Assembly: GCA_021772915.1 (NCBI GenBank)
Contig: JAJFLB010000019.1
Span: 1 to 51,884 of the forward strand
DNA: 51,884 nt
Origin: Gammaproteobacteria bacterium
GTDB taxonomy: Bacteria > Pseudomonadota > Gammaproteobacteria > Xanthomonadales > SZUA-36
Direction: 5' to 3'
Positions 1 to 7,856 of the stretch are shown piece by piece. Position numbers and translations under genes: made by a program. The notes below the pieces were generated by a model. The model saw only the letters and a program-made list of their open reading frames with translations, was not told where the DNA came from and did no database searches. Each line of letters begins with the position of its first letter. Positions within the stretch are counted from its first letter, which is position 1.

Positions 1-141
1 AAAACTCAATGGTGAGCATAATCCACCAATTATACGAGACAAGGTAAAATTCGGTACCAACGTCAAGGTAATGGGGGGAATAGAGATTGGTGAAAATGCC
101 ATAATTGGAGCCAATTCTACAGTATTCAAAGATGTTCCAGC
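1..141. repeat. terminal direct repeat, left copy (circular join)
   Basis: The first 141 bases are identical to 51744-51884. The hexapeptide acyltransferase reading frame that starts at 51541 continues without interruption from this copy into position 142 onward, so the two ends are the same locus. An exact 141-base overlap equals a k-mer size commonly used in short-read assembly, so it is more likely the footprint of a closed circle than a biological terminal repeat. Confidence 0.95.
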
Positions 142-211
142 GTATGAGGTTCATGCAGGTACACCAGCAAGAAAGATTAGGGATTTAAAAGCGGGAGAAA
201 TCATACTTTGA
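2..211 (+). CDS. hexapeptide-repeat acyltransferase, 3' part (5' part at 51541)
   Basis: This is the C-terminal part of a left-handed beta-helix acyltransferase whose start lies at 51541 at the other end of the window. The joined protein is 137 residues. Hexapeptide signatures such as IEIGENAIIGANS and the ending GTPARKI are typical of sugar O- or N-acyltransferases (WbbJ/PglD-like trimers using acetyl- or acyl-CoA). The TGA at 209-211 overlaps the TTG start of the next gene. It belongs to a cassette with a sugar dehydrogenase, a second hexapeptide enzyme and a deacetylase, so a role in making or decorating a nucleotide sugar is inferred. The substrate is unknown. Confidence 0.85.
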   Translation, partial: KLNGEHNPPIIRDKVKFGTNVKVMGGIEIGENAIIGANSTVFKDVPAYEVHAGTPARKIRDLKAGEIIL

Positions 212-354
212 AGGAAATAGACGATTTTAAACCATTTGATGTACAGTCACTAAAACCTAATGATTTTTATGAAATGCAGGAAATGAGGAGAATCATCAAT
301 GTTCTAGTAGAGGAGGTAAAGGAGTTGAAGAAAGGAGGTGGTATTAGTGGCTAA
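208..354 (+). CDS. small hypothetical protein, 48 aa
   Basis: This 48-codon frame starts at a TTG that overlaps the TGA of the acyltransferase, a junction seen repeatedly in this genome. It is acidic with a probable C-terminal helix (MQEMRRI followed by VEEVKELKK). Its 3' end contains the AGGAGG ribosome-binding site of the deacetylase gene and overlaps that gene's GTG start, so translation of the two is probably coupled. No family is recognised; a small accessory or coiled-coil protein is all that can be said. Confidence 0.5.
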   Translation: MKEIDDFKPFDVQSLKPNDFYEMQEMRRIINVLVEEVKELKKGGGISG

Positions 355-953
355 AATATTAATTGTAACAGCTCATCCGTGACGATCTTGAATTTGCATT
401 CGGTGGTACATTAAGCCAACTTACAAAGGGCAAGGATTACATCGAAGTTCATATATTTTCCAATGCAGATAGTATAGAAGGAAATGACGGAATCCAAGAG
501 GAATGTATTGCTTCCATACGAGGGATCTACCACCTTGACCTCCACATACACAAGTATGAAACCATGCACTTTCAAGCGAATCAACAGGCTATCCGAGATG
601 ATATTTTCAAAATCAAGGAAGACCTGCACCCTGACATTGTCTATTGCAAGTCACCCAATGCCATCCACCCTGATCATATCGTAATTGGTGAGGCTTGTCA
701 GTCAATCTTCATAGAGAGTACAATTTACGCCCTTGAAGGGGTAAGGGATGGTCACAAACAACTCATCAACAAATGGAACGAGATATCAGAATCCGATTTG
801 GATGTTAAAATGGCAGCAATCGCTTGCTACAAGACACAAAACAAGAGATCATATTCTGATAACAAGATAATGGAGGCTTGGGCACGTTGGAGAGGCTCAC
901 AGGTAGGTGTACAGTTTGCCGAAGGATTCGAAGTAATCAGGGAGGTGTCATAA
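347..953 (+). CDS. PIG-L/LmbE-family deacetylase, interrupted by a +1 frameshift
   Basis: The protein begins MAKILIVTAHP from GTG 347, behind a strong AGGAGG site (335-340). At 380-382 the frame meets TGA. Skipping one base (T380) continues with DDLEFAFGG, giving the diagnostic PIG-L metal-binding motif AHPDDLEFAFGG, and the new frame stays open to 953 for about 200 residues in all. Later HPDH (near 670) is the second zinc-binding motif. The family hydrolyses N-acetyl groups from GlcNAc-type sugars (GlcNAc-PI, bacillithiol and mycothiol precursors, LmbE). The site CCG-TGA-C resembles the bacterial RF2 +1 recoding context. It may be programmed, a real lesion, or an assembly error. It lies in the glycan cassette beside acyltransferases, which suits sugar deacetylation and re-acylation. 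Confidence 0.85.
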
Positions 954-1115
954 TTGACTGATGAATTAATCTGCAATTCATGTGATAAGAAAAAAAGTTG
1001 GTTAATGCCAATTAGGGATGGAAAATATCAAGTGTGTTTCGAGTGTAATCTAGCTATAGATTGGTACGTTGGTATTTTGATTCATGAGATGTCAGTATCA
1101 CAGGGGGTTAACTAA
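954..1115 (+). CDS. zinc-ribbon miniprotein, 53 aa
   Basis: Starts at TTG 954 directly after the deacetylase stop, behind GGAGG at 941-945. It has two CxxC pairs (CNSC, CFEC) spaced as in a zinc ribbon, then a short hydrophobic tail. It ends with TAACAATG, the stop-to-start spacer that also joins the next gene pair. Zinc binding is inferred from the Cys pairs; the function is unknown. Confidence 0.6.
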   Translation: MTDELICNSCDKKKSWLMPIRDGKYQVCFECNLAIDWYVGILIHEMSVSQGVN

Positions 1116-1117
1116 CA

Positions 1118-1405
1118 ATGCAAATAATTAGTTCCCCATGTAAACATCATGATATTGTCTGGGATTCATCATCTATTGAAATTAGATATGCTAATGAAAG
1201 TGACCAATTTGTAGGTGATGACTTTGAAGATGCCGTAGAGTTTAAGGGTAAATGTTTGAATTGTCAAAGGATATTTTTGAAAACCTATCTTGATCCTACT
1301 TACTCAGAATTAAAACAACCTGATAATGAGTTAGAAAATGCTTATCGAGAGAGTATCAAAACACAACAATTCAAAGATTTGGAATCAGTTGGAGGTATCA
1401 ACTAA
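1118..1405 (+). CDS. small Cys/His protein, 95 aa
   Basis: ATG start two bases after the preceding TAA. The N-terminus carries CKHHD and a central CLNC, so one zinc site (C-x-H-H ... CxxC) is plausible. The rest is acidic and probably mixed alpha/beta. The C-terminus ESVGGIN is encoded over the GGAGG ribosome-binding site of the next gene. No family is recognised. Confidence 0.6.
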   Translation: MQIISSPCKHHDIVWDSSSIEIRYANESDQFVGDDFEDAVEFKGKCLNCQRIFLKTYLDPTYSELKQPDNELENAYRESIKTQQFKDLESVGGIN

Positions 1406-1407
1406 CA

Positions 1408-1782
1408 ATGCAATCACAGGGTTACGAGCATCATGAACTTGATAGAGAGTTGTACGGTGAACCTTTTGCCATGTTCTTAGATTACATGAGTTTTGCCCAT
1501 TATGGAAATTATGAGGGAAATAGATATGATGAGTTGAGGGAAAAAGGATGGTTCAATAAAGATGATGATTTTGAGAATGATGTTTTTTCTATAACGCCCT
1601 ATTGTTGGTGTGATTTAATGGGTTGTGAAAGATGTCGTAAACCAAATTTCCATTACAAACCAACTGATTTCAAACTGTATTGGTACAAATACCCACTAAG
1701 AGGAAATAACTGTAATAGAGACATTACAGCAGAAGAATTTCTCAAAATCATTAATCAATGTACGGAGAGTTTTTTTCAATGA
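1408..1782 (+). CDS. hypothetical protein, 124 aa, Cys- and aromatic-rich
   Basis: Starts two bases after the previous stop (TAACAATG junction). It is rich in Tyr, Phe and Asp, with a central CWCDLMGCERC cluster likely to bind metal. It ends in ATGA overlap with the next gene. The block 1.1-2.1 kb looks more A+T-rich than the sugar-enzyme genes around it, which may mean separate acquisition. No function can be assigned. Confidence 0.6.
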   Translation: MQSQGYEHHELDRELYGEPFAMFLDYMSFAHYGNYEGNRYDELREKGWFNKDDDFENDVFSITPYCWCDLMGCERCRKPNFHYKPTDFKLYWYKYPLRGNNCNRDITAEEFLKIINQCTESFFQ

Positions 1783-2096
1783 ACGAAAGACGAGATAATC
1801 AAACGGTTAGACGTGAAAAGCAAATTCATTTAGGTTATAAAGAATGGGAAAAAGCAGTTCATGGAGGATATACATTTTTTAGAAATGTAGTAGGTAAGTA
1901 TCAATATATTTACACATCAGATTTAGGAAAAATTAGTTTAGTTGAATTACCTGATTATTTTAGAGATGGAAAAGACCTATGGGAAATTTATTGTTTGGAA
2001 GGTGATTTATTCGAAGATGTTGAAAGATTTGATTCGCAAAAAGAAGGGGAAAAACAAGCTAAAGAATACCTAACAAAAAGGAGACAAAGTTCTTGA
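1779..2096 (+). CDS. hypothetical protein, 105 aa
   Basis: ATG 1779 is chosen because it overlaps the upstream TGA (ATGA) and has GGAGAG about 10 bases before it; an in-frame ATG at 1758 lies deeper inside the previous gene. The protein is charged and soluble, with an aromatic beta-like centre (YTFFRNVVGKYQYIYTSD) and a Lys/Gln-rich C-terminal helix. No family is recognised. It is followed by an overlapping TTG-start miniprotein. Confidence 0.6.
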   Translation: MNERRDNQTVRREKQIHLGYKEWEKAVHGGYTFFRNVVGKYQYIYTSDLGKISLVELPDYFRDGKDLWEIYCLEGDLFEDVERFDSQKEGEKQAKEYLTKRRQSS

Positions 2097-2197
2097 CCCT
2101 AAAATATTCTCCAACAATGTTATCTACACTAATTGATTTTTGGAATGAATATCATAGAGAACAAATTCAGAAACCTAAAAGGAGAAACGGTCAATAA
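2093..2197 (+). CDS. miniprotein, 34 aa
   Basis: TTG start overlapping the previous stop, preceded by AAAAGGAG. Thirty-four codons end at a TAA that shares its last A with the ATG of the methyltransferase gene (TAATG). The start, ribosome-binding site and coupled junctions support it being translated; the function is unknown. Confidence 0.4.
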   Translation: MTLKYSPTMLSTLIDFWNEYHREQIQKPKRRNGQ

Positions 2198-2718
2198 TGA
2201 ACGCCAAGGAATATTATCGTACTGGAAAGAGGTCAAAATGGAAAAATACTGGTATGAGGAGGTATCTAATCAAGGAGATTATCAGGTCTGATATTGATGC
2301 TGATACAGTTTTTGAGTTTGGATGCGGTAGAGGGGAAACACTCGTTATCCTTAAATCACTTGGGTATCATGTTCGTGGGATTGAGATTAACCCTATGGAA
2401 GTACAGTATACGACAAAATACCATTTAGGTGTAGATGTAGGCGATGAGGAGTATCTGTTAAACTACCCAGACAACTCAGTGGATATAACATTCACAGTAG
2501 GAGTTCTTGACCATATTCGTGAAGATTTTGATTTTACCATTAGACAGTTCAAAAGAATCACTAAAAAGACCATATTCTGTCTTGAAACCAATGATGTACC
2601 TTCAGAGTATTATTATCCTCATAATTATGAATCATTTGGGTTTGTTAAAGTGAGGGATTTTATGGCAACTGGAACAGGTGATGGTTGTATGTACACCTTA
2701 TGGAGGCTTGATTGTTAG
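2197..2718 (+). CDS. class I SAM-dependent methyltransferase
   Basis: A 173-residue Rossmann-fold methyltransferase. Motif I is FGCGRG (about residues 41-46), the acidic end of beta-2 is GIEINPME, and the motif IV region is DNSVDITFTVGVLDHI, matching the Methyltransf_11/ubiE-type core. Such enzymes in glycan clusters O- or N-methylate sugars, but the substrate cannot be read from the sequence. It starts at a TAATG junction and its stop overlaps the TTG start of the glycosyltransferase, so both are probably translated together. Protein or lipid methylation remains possible. Confidence 0.85.
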   Translation: MNAKEYYRTGKRSKWKNTGMRRYLIKEIIRSDIDADTVFEFGCGRGETLVILKSLGYHVRGIEINPMEVQYTTKYHLGVDVGDEEYLLNYPDNSVDITFTVGVLDHIREDFDFTIRQFKRITKKTIFCLETNDVPSEYYYPHNYESFGFVKVRDFMATGTGDGCMYTLWRLDC

Positions 2719-3893
2719 ACAGTGATGACATTATCTGTTATGTTCCAGTGTACAATGACGCAGAAGCATTAGAGAGATGTCTTACAAAACTTGATTATTT
2801 GGGAATAAAGGCACTTGTAATAGACGGACGATTTACAGATTTTCCAAAGATGAACAACTCTGACTTTTCATCTGATAATACCCCAGAAATATGCAAGGAA
2901 CACGACGCTGTTTACAGTATCAATCCTCCTTCACGTGAACAGGACAAGTTAAACTATGCATTTACACTGGCAAAGGAGTTTGATTACAAGGTATTCATGT
3001 ATTGTGGGGCAGATGCCTATTTTGAGGGAGACATTGACGAGTTTATGCTTGATCTTCAAAGATATTATGAACAGTATGCAGTAGAACCTACACAACTCTG
3101 TGTGGAAACCAAGGAACTTCAACCAGATTCCAAATGGAACAATACAAGCACCAGACAGCCACGTATTATCCTAAATTACTGGAAACTTGAGGCAAGACAT
3201 CTTCATTGGACACTCTTTGAGAAGGGAATTGCAAATACACAACCTCTTGCACCAGTAGGTGAAATAGTTCATGGAATAAAACTATACCATGACAACACAG
3301 TACGACCCCAAAAGAGGGACGATCTTATGACAAAGTATCAGGATGGTAATGTTCCAAGGGAGAGAGAGATGTACATGAAGCATATTGTACCCAAGGCTTT
3401 TGATAAAATTAAGATGATGACGTGGTATTTGAAGAAAGACGGTTCATATGAAGAGGCTAGAATCAGATTCTTCAAGAATGAGGGTGAATTTACTCATTTA
3501 CTCCTTGCAATAGACGATGTTCATATGCCGTCAGGAGTAATATGTGCTTTTTGGGATGTTTTGGAAGAAAGAAACAACGTAATGGAGAATTTACATCTGA
3601 TTACGGCTGTTTGGGCTTCAAAACACAAGGATAAACACTTTACACTCGACCCAGAGGGTAAATACAGCGTGAATATGCCAAAATTACCCAAAATAGAGGC
3701 ATTATACTCTCCAAGAGGAATACCTGATGAACCAGAATCAGTTATTGTTGCTCCTTTCACTCCAGGTCCAGTAGTTTGTATGGATGCCTATGCTGTGCGA
3801 TTAATGGATCATATTGGAAGCAAACTAGACTTTACAGCCATAATTTCAGGATTGGGGTTGCAATTTCACGCAGATTCGAGGATTCGCTATTGA
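2712..3893 (+). CDS. glycosyltransferase family 2-like protein
   Basis: A 393-residue protein starting at TTG 2712 (GGAGG at 2701-2705). The N-terminal about 200 residues look like a GT-A fold: CYVPVYNDAEALERCL is the usual opening nucleotide-sugar strand and helix, and MYCGADAYFEGD (about residue 96 on) fits the DxD region, here as GADAYFEGD. The C-terminal half is unassigned. The gene overlaps the downstream amidotransferase by TTGA. In context it probably adds a sugar built by neighbouring enzymes to a virion protein or host-surface glycan. The family call is reasonably sure; donor and acceptor are unknown. Confidence 0.7.
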   Translation: MLDSDDIICYVPVYNDAEALERCLTKLDYLGIKALVIDGRFTDFPKMNNSDFSSDNTPEICKEHDAVYSINPPSREQDKLNYAFTLAKEFDYKVFMYCGADAYFEGDIDEFMLDLQRYYEQYAVEPTQLCVETKELQPDSKWNNTSTRQPRIILNYWKLEARHLHWTLFEKGIANTQPLAPVGEIVHGIKLYHDNTVRPQKRDDLMTKYQDGNVPREREMYMKHIVPKAFDKIKMMTWYLKKDGSYEEARIRFFKNEGEFTHLLLAIDDVHMPSGVICAFWDVLEERNNVMENLHLITAVWASKHKDKHFTLDPEGKYSVNMPKLPKIEALYSPRGIPDEPESVIVAPFTPGPVVCMDAYAVRLMDHIGSKLDFTAIISGLGLQFHADSRIRY

Positions 3894-5059
3894 GGGGTCA
3901 AGAAAAGGAGCATATCCGTAATTTACTGACACTTCGGTATGATCCGATGGAAAAACCGTTTCTTCGGACTACAAAGTACAAAGATTGGAAACCAATGATT
4001 TATGAGACTACTGCAATCACACTAGAGTCAAAACTAATCGCATCTCTTTCAGGGTTGGGTGAAGCCAAGAAAATAGGTATTGCCCTCTCATCAGGTATAG
4101 ATTCGGTTTTACTCCTCAAAATGCTCACTACATTATACCCAGACAAGGAAATTATTGCATTTCATTATCTTGGGATAAATGACGAATTTGAAGACGTCAA
4201 GATGTTCACTGAGAGTATGGGTGTAAAACTAGTCACCATTAACAGCAAGTCATTATTAGACACATTACAGTGGCAGGTATCCCTCATGGAAGACCCTTCG
4301 TGGGATGCCTTTGATTATGTGATTTACGAATCTGCAAAGTCAGTAGGATGTGACGTTATAGTAGAGGGTACAGGAGCAGATGAACTTTTCGGAGGTTATA
4401 TGTTTCGCTATAATGATTTCGCACCAACTGACAACTCTACTGAGGCAAAATTCTATGCTTACATGGATGTTCATAAACGTGATTGGGTGGAAGATCAAGG
4501 TCATCTCTTTGGTCCAGAGATACCATTTCAATGGGATATGATAAAGGAACATGTCATAGACTCGTTTGGCAACAGCCTTGAAACCATCTGTCAAGTATTC
4601 ATGGCTGACTATAACGGCAAACTAGCCCACCTGTTTGCAAAAAAGAGGGCAAAGTATCAGAAGGTATTTGGGCTGCCAATAATATCACCTTACCTTGACA
4701 TGAAAGTTACAGAGTACGGCATGAGGTTGGAGCCATCATTGAAGATATTGGGAAATGTCGGCAAGATGCCACTCAGACAGATTGCAGCAAGATATGATTT
4801 AGCATGTACTACAAACAAGTACGGATTCAGCCATGATACGGTAGGAGAATGGAATGACCCAAAATACCACGATGAGGCTCATCAGGATATTACTGATCCC
4901 AATAATCAAATGTTCATACAGGGACTCATTTCATACGACTGGGTAAAGAGACATACACGTTCTGAGACAGATCTTAAGGATGTACGATATATCAACAAGT
5001 TTTATTATCTGATGGCGTTGGAACAGTTTTTAAGAAGAAGATATAAGATGGGTTATTAA
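3890..5059 (+). CDS. asparagine-synthetase-type ATP-pyrophosphatase (synthetase domain only)
   Basis: The TTG at 3890 overlaps the stop of the glycosyltransferase and gives 389 residues; an open frame reaches back to 3776 but inside the upstream gene. SSGIDS (about residues 67-72) is the PP-loop that binds ATP pyrophosphate, and EGTGADELFGGY is the hallmark GxGADELFGGY motif of AsnB-like enzymes. The N-terminal Ntn glutaminase domain, with its Cys at position 2, is absent. The enzyme may use free ammonia or a separate partner. In glycan loci such enzymes amidate sugar acids or convert keto groups (WbpG-like), which fits the adjacent dehydrogenase, deacetylase and acyltransferases. Aspartate to asparagine is the alternative reaction. 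Confidence 0.85.
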   Translation: MRGQEKEHIRNLLTLRYDPMEKPFLRTTKYKDWKPMIYETTAITLESKLIASLSGLGEAKKIGIALSSGIDSVLLLKMLTTLYPDKEIIAFHYLGINDEFEDVKMFTESMGVKLVTINSKSLLDTLQWQVSLMEDPSWDAFDYVIYESAKSVGCDVIVEGTGADELFGGYMFRYNDFAPTDNSTEAKFYAYMDVHKRDWVEDQGHLFGPEIPFQWDMIKEHVIDSFGNSLETICQVFMADYNGKLAHLFAKKRAKYQKVFGLPIISPYLDMKVTEYGMRLEPSLKILGNVGKMPLRQIAARYDLACTTNKYGFSHDTVGEWNDPKYHDEAHQDITDPNNQMFIQGLISYDWVKRHTRSETDLKDVRYINKFYYLMALEQFLRRRYKMGY

Positions 5060-5095
5060 TGAATAATGTTTTGTTTAGGGAGGTGGTGAATTAGG

Positions 5096-5867
5096 ATGAT
5101 CTATACATGGGGTATCGATGTAGCAGAAAACCTCAATTTCTTTCGCAGTTTGGGTGCTGTACAGTGAGGGAGGACATATCCGTGTCAAGACGGTAAAGAA
5201 AGCCCAGAACGTACTTTATCCTACCATTGAGAAAATGCTCCTTGGAGACAAGAAAGAGGTACAGAGTAAACGAAAGGGATTATACCAGAAATATCCTCCA
5301 AGGGAAATATGGGTAGATTACACTAACGAAAAGTCATTCTCAGAGTGGCTTGAGGCTCATCTTCATCCAGCATTTGCAAACCCACATTCCAAACATTATA
5401 AGAAATGGAGACATGTATTTCCAGTTGTATCCACACAGCCAACAAACCTTGCAATGAAGCAAAACGCATCTCACCTCATGCAACCAAACGAGGAAGGGGA
5501 TTCCATATTCCAGTGGCCTGATCCAAAACAGACACGTCCAGAGACTGGCTCACTCATAGCAGAGGCAAAGGAGCAGATGTTAAGGGAATCAGCACATTCC
5601 ATGAAATCAGGTGCTGGCATGACAAAACCAGTGTTTCCTAAACCAATAGGCTATGATAACGATTTGATTCGAGCTTTAGAACTGGGATTAATGGGTGCCA
5701 GAAAGTACATTACATCAATGACCAACCTGTCAGGAAAAATTATAGTACACGGTGCAAAACTAGAACCTCCAGCGACTGATGCCAAGAAACAGGCGTTTAT
5801 TCGGGACATGGTGAAAAGAACGTCAAACTTTGATGTCACCGAGATGAACATTTCTTGGCAGACATAG
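5096..5867 (+). CDS. terL: large terminase, nuclease half (separate gene, +1 frameshift)
   Basis: ATG 5096 follows GGGAGGTGG (5078-5086) and starts MIYTWGIDVAENLNF, the first strand of the RNase-H-like terminase nuclease with its metal Asp (GID). That frame stops at 5165-5167. Skipping T5141 continues FAVWVLYSEGGHIRVK and stays open to 5867. The later frame has IWVDYTN (second acidic strand) and YDNDLIRALELGLM, the usual D-x-L-x-x-AL helix with the last catalytic Asp. Together the nuclease is about 256 residues. This domain cuts concatemeric DNA during packaging and is normally fused to the ATPase, which here lies at 48350-49369. The in-frame alternative start is GTG 5154, which would lose the catalytic Asp. 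Confidence 0.85.
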
Positions 5868-6136
5868 TTAAAAACCAGTAAGCATTATCATTAATGCTGT
5901 AAAGTATACTCTCTGATAGAGGTGCTAGCCTTTGATGATTCAGAGCCTTTCAGCATTACACTCAAAGATATTGGGCAATGAAGAAAACATATCCAGTGTA
6001 GTAGGGTTTGACTCCCGAATCACCTGACCAAAGCTTCGATCGTACGAACTTGATTTCCCCAAGAAATCCGATGGAGACACAATCCACTCTGAGCTCAACA
6101 GTTCTTTAAATCAATGTTTTAACCTTCTAATTGTTT
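5868..6136. other. intergenic leader before the head operon, with a hairpin
   Basis: No convincing gene. A perfect 6-bp hairpin GCATTA-TCAT-TAATGC lies at 5882-5897, just after the terminase stop, and could end that transcript or protect an RNA end. A 30-codon ATG frame at 5935-6027 has no clear ribosome-binding site. The end of the stretch holds the TATA-like box for the portal gene. A structured leader RNA or packaging site is possible but not shown. Confidence 0.4.
6105..6110 (+). promoter_or_regulatory. TATA-like box of the head operon
   Basis: TTTAAA sits 27-32 bases before ATG 6137 with no ribosome-binding site between them. This is the spacing of an archaeal TATA box driving a leaderless transcript that begins at or next to the start codon. 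Confidence 0.5.
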
Positions 6137-7597
6137 ATGTCCAAGAAGTTATTTTCAGGAATGTCCCTAGATGATATACTTCCTCACCCACCAGAACTGA
6201 GAAGAGATGTCAAATTACTTCCTCTAGTGGACAGAGATGGATTGCCAATGATTCCGAAGGAGTTGAAATGGATACAGGGCAAACAATTCCGAGGTAAAGG
6301 TACCCGTATCATACAGTATGTAGGTGCAGCAGGAGAAGATCCGACAGAGGAACAGGAATCCAAGATTCAGGAGATGACAGATCCTTATCAGGAGGCAGCA
6401 CGAAAGGATTTTACAAATTGTGCTTATTCTGATCCAACGTTAGGTCCAGCACTTGAGAACAGAAACAACTCATTTTTTGAGAATGGATTTGATTTGATTT
6501 TAGAATTAACAAACAAGGTGGGTGAAGATGGAAGACCACTCACCCGAGAACAAGAGGCAGAGAAGATGAACATATGGAGCCAGATTTATGCTCCTCATTT
6601 GCAAAGAATAATCGACTGGTCAAAAAAGAAAGATATTGCATTGCTTGAAAAGATGAAGGCAGCACATATTTCCAGTGTTGTACAGGGCAGAAGCCTAACA
6701 CTTGTCGTACCTCCAATCTCAATACTTCCTCTCGGTGGACTTCCAGATTCACTTACCAATCTGTCAACTGAGGAGACAGGAAATCCTGTTATTGATACGG
6801 TACGTCGAAAACTGGTAGCAGTCAAACTAAAAACAAAGGGTAAGAAACTGGCAGTAATTGACGAGATGATTTACTGTGTCAGGAAGCAATGGGGTCTGAG
6901 ATCCGATGCAATGTTCTTTGGTGCATCAGCATTAGAGCCAGTAACTCAAGCCTCCAAGGGCTATAAGAGAGTGATTAACTTTGATTTTCCAAAAGCAGCA
7001 GTAGCAGGGTATCTTACAAAATTACTTCTAAAGGCCACCACATCTGGGGACACTACAATATCTGAGACCCAGCTGCAGGAGATTGTTACAGCACTGGTAT
7101 CAGAGGGAACAGATATCATAGGAATTAACGAATCAGCCGAAATTACACCAGTTCAGAACAAGGTAGACACCCCAGTACTTGAACTTCTTACCAGAAAGTA
7201 TGAGGAACTCCTGTTATCTGCAGGCGGTTCAACAATGTCCCAGTTGGGACGAACTGCCAATCTTAACCGTGATACTGCAACCATTATGGAAATTGCACAT
7301 ATGAAATATGTCCGAACACCAGATGAAAACCTTATTGCAGGTTTCTTTGAGGATCAACTGCTTAATCCATTATTGAACAGTTTGATTGGAACCCCAATGG
7401 ATGAGAATAACAATCCATTGTCAACCTTGCCAGTACAAATCAAAATAGTAAGAAAGACCAAGGTAGATGAGACACAGATGGCAACTCAAGACGAGGACAC
7501 ACAAATCACCGATAAGAGATTACAGGAAAATACTCAGGAATTAGGTGATGAGAAGATAAAGCAGAAAGATGTGGAGAATGTAGACATTGGAGCTTAA
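6137..7597 (+). CDS. portal protein
   Basis: A 486-residue protein at the head of the capsid operon. ATG 6137 (MSKKLF) is preferred over TTG 6131 because of the TATA box at -30. Portal-like features are the size, a mixed alpha/beta wing with a long helical region, a conserved-looking stretch FFGASALEPVTQASKGYKR, and the C-terminal half NRDTATIMEIAHMKYVRTPDE, resembling the clip/stem and following helices of phage portals. Portals form the dodecameric vertex ring through which terminase pumps DNA. Position between terminase nuclease, protease/scaffold-like gene and capsid gene agrees. The last about 50 residues are acidic and Gln/Glu-rich. Family membership rests on context plus pattern. Confidence 0.75.
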   Translation: MSKKLFSGMSLDDILPHPPELRRDVKLLPLVDRDGLPMIPKELKWIQGKQFRGKGTRIIQYVGAAGEDPTEEQESKIQEMTDPYQEAARKDFTNCAYSDPTLGPALENRNNSFFENGFDLILELTNKVGEDGRPLTREQEAEKMNIWSQIYAPHLQRIIDWSKKKDIALLEKMKAAHISSVVQGRSLTLVVPPISILPLGGLPDSLTNLSTEETGNPVIDTVRRKLVAVKLKTKGKKLAVIDEMIYCVRKQWGLRSDAMFFGASALEPVTQASKGYKRVINFDFPKAAVAGYLTKLLLKATTSGDTTISETQLQEIVTALVSEGTDIIGINESAEITPVQNKVDTPVLELLTRKYEELLLSAGGSTMSQLGRTANLNRDTATIMEIAHMKYVRTPDENLIAGFFEDQLLNPLLNSLIGTPMDENNNPLSTLPVQIKIVRKTKVDETQMATQDEDTQITDKRLQENTQELGDEKIKQKDVENVDIGA

Positions 7598-7856
7598 GGT
7601 AGCAGACCCCAAAGGATGTGACAAACTCCTCAAACATATTCGCAAGGGCAAGTGCGGTAAGAATGATTTACAATCAAAGTTTCCAGGCAAGGAGGTACAG
7701 CACGAATTGGATATTATGACAAAGAATGGGGTTCTCAAAAGGACGATAGTGAGAGAGAACGGTAGGAATATGATTAAACTCGAATGTACCGACTCTAATG
7801 TAAAGTTCAGACAGGGCAGGATACGATACCCTGATATGAACAAGGAGAGATTCTAA
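7587..7856 (+). CDS. winged-helix-like protein, 89 aa
   Basis: TTG 7587 overlaps the end of the portal gene. The sequence reads as helix-turn-helix plus wing: KLLKHIRKGKCGKNDLQSKF, then VQHELDIMTKNGVLKRTIV and RNMIKLE. This fits a small DNA-binding winged helix. Its place inside the head operon suggests a late regulator or packaging accessory. Its TAA shares an A with the next ATG (TAATGG). No closer family is recognised. Confidence 0.6.
   Translation: MELKVADPKGCDKLLKHIRKGKCGKNDLQSKFPGKEVQHELDIMTKNGVLKRTIVRENGRNMIKLECTDSNVKFRQGRIRYPDMNKERF

Noticed and set aside
3776-3889. Upstream extension of the asparagine-synthetase-like frame
   Set aside because: It overlaps the glycosyltransferase gene in another frame, and the TTGA junction at 3890 is the genome's normal gene boundary.
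5934-6030. GGGTTTGACTCCCGAATC resembles a tRNA T-arm before the portal gene
   Set aside because: No matching acceptor, D-arm and anticodon arm could be built around it; it is also part of a short open frame.
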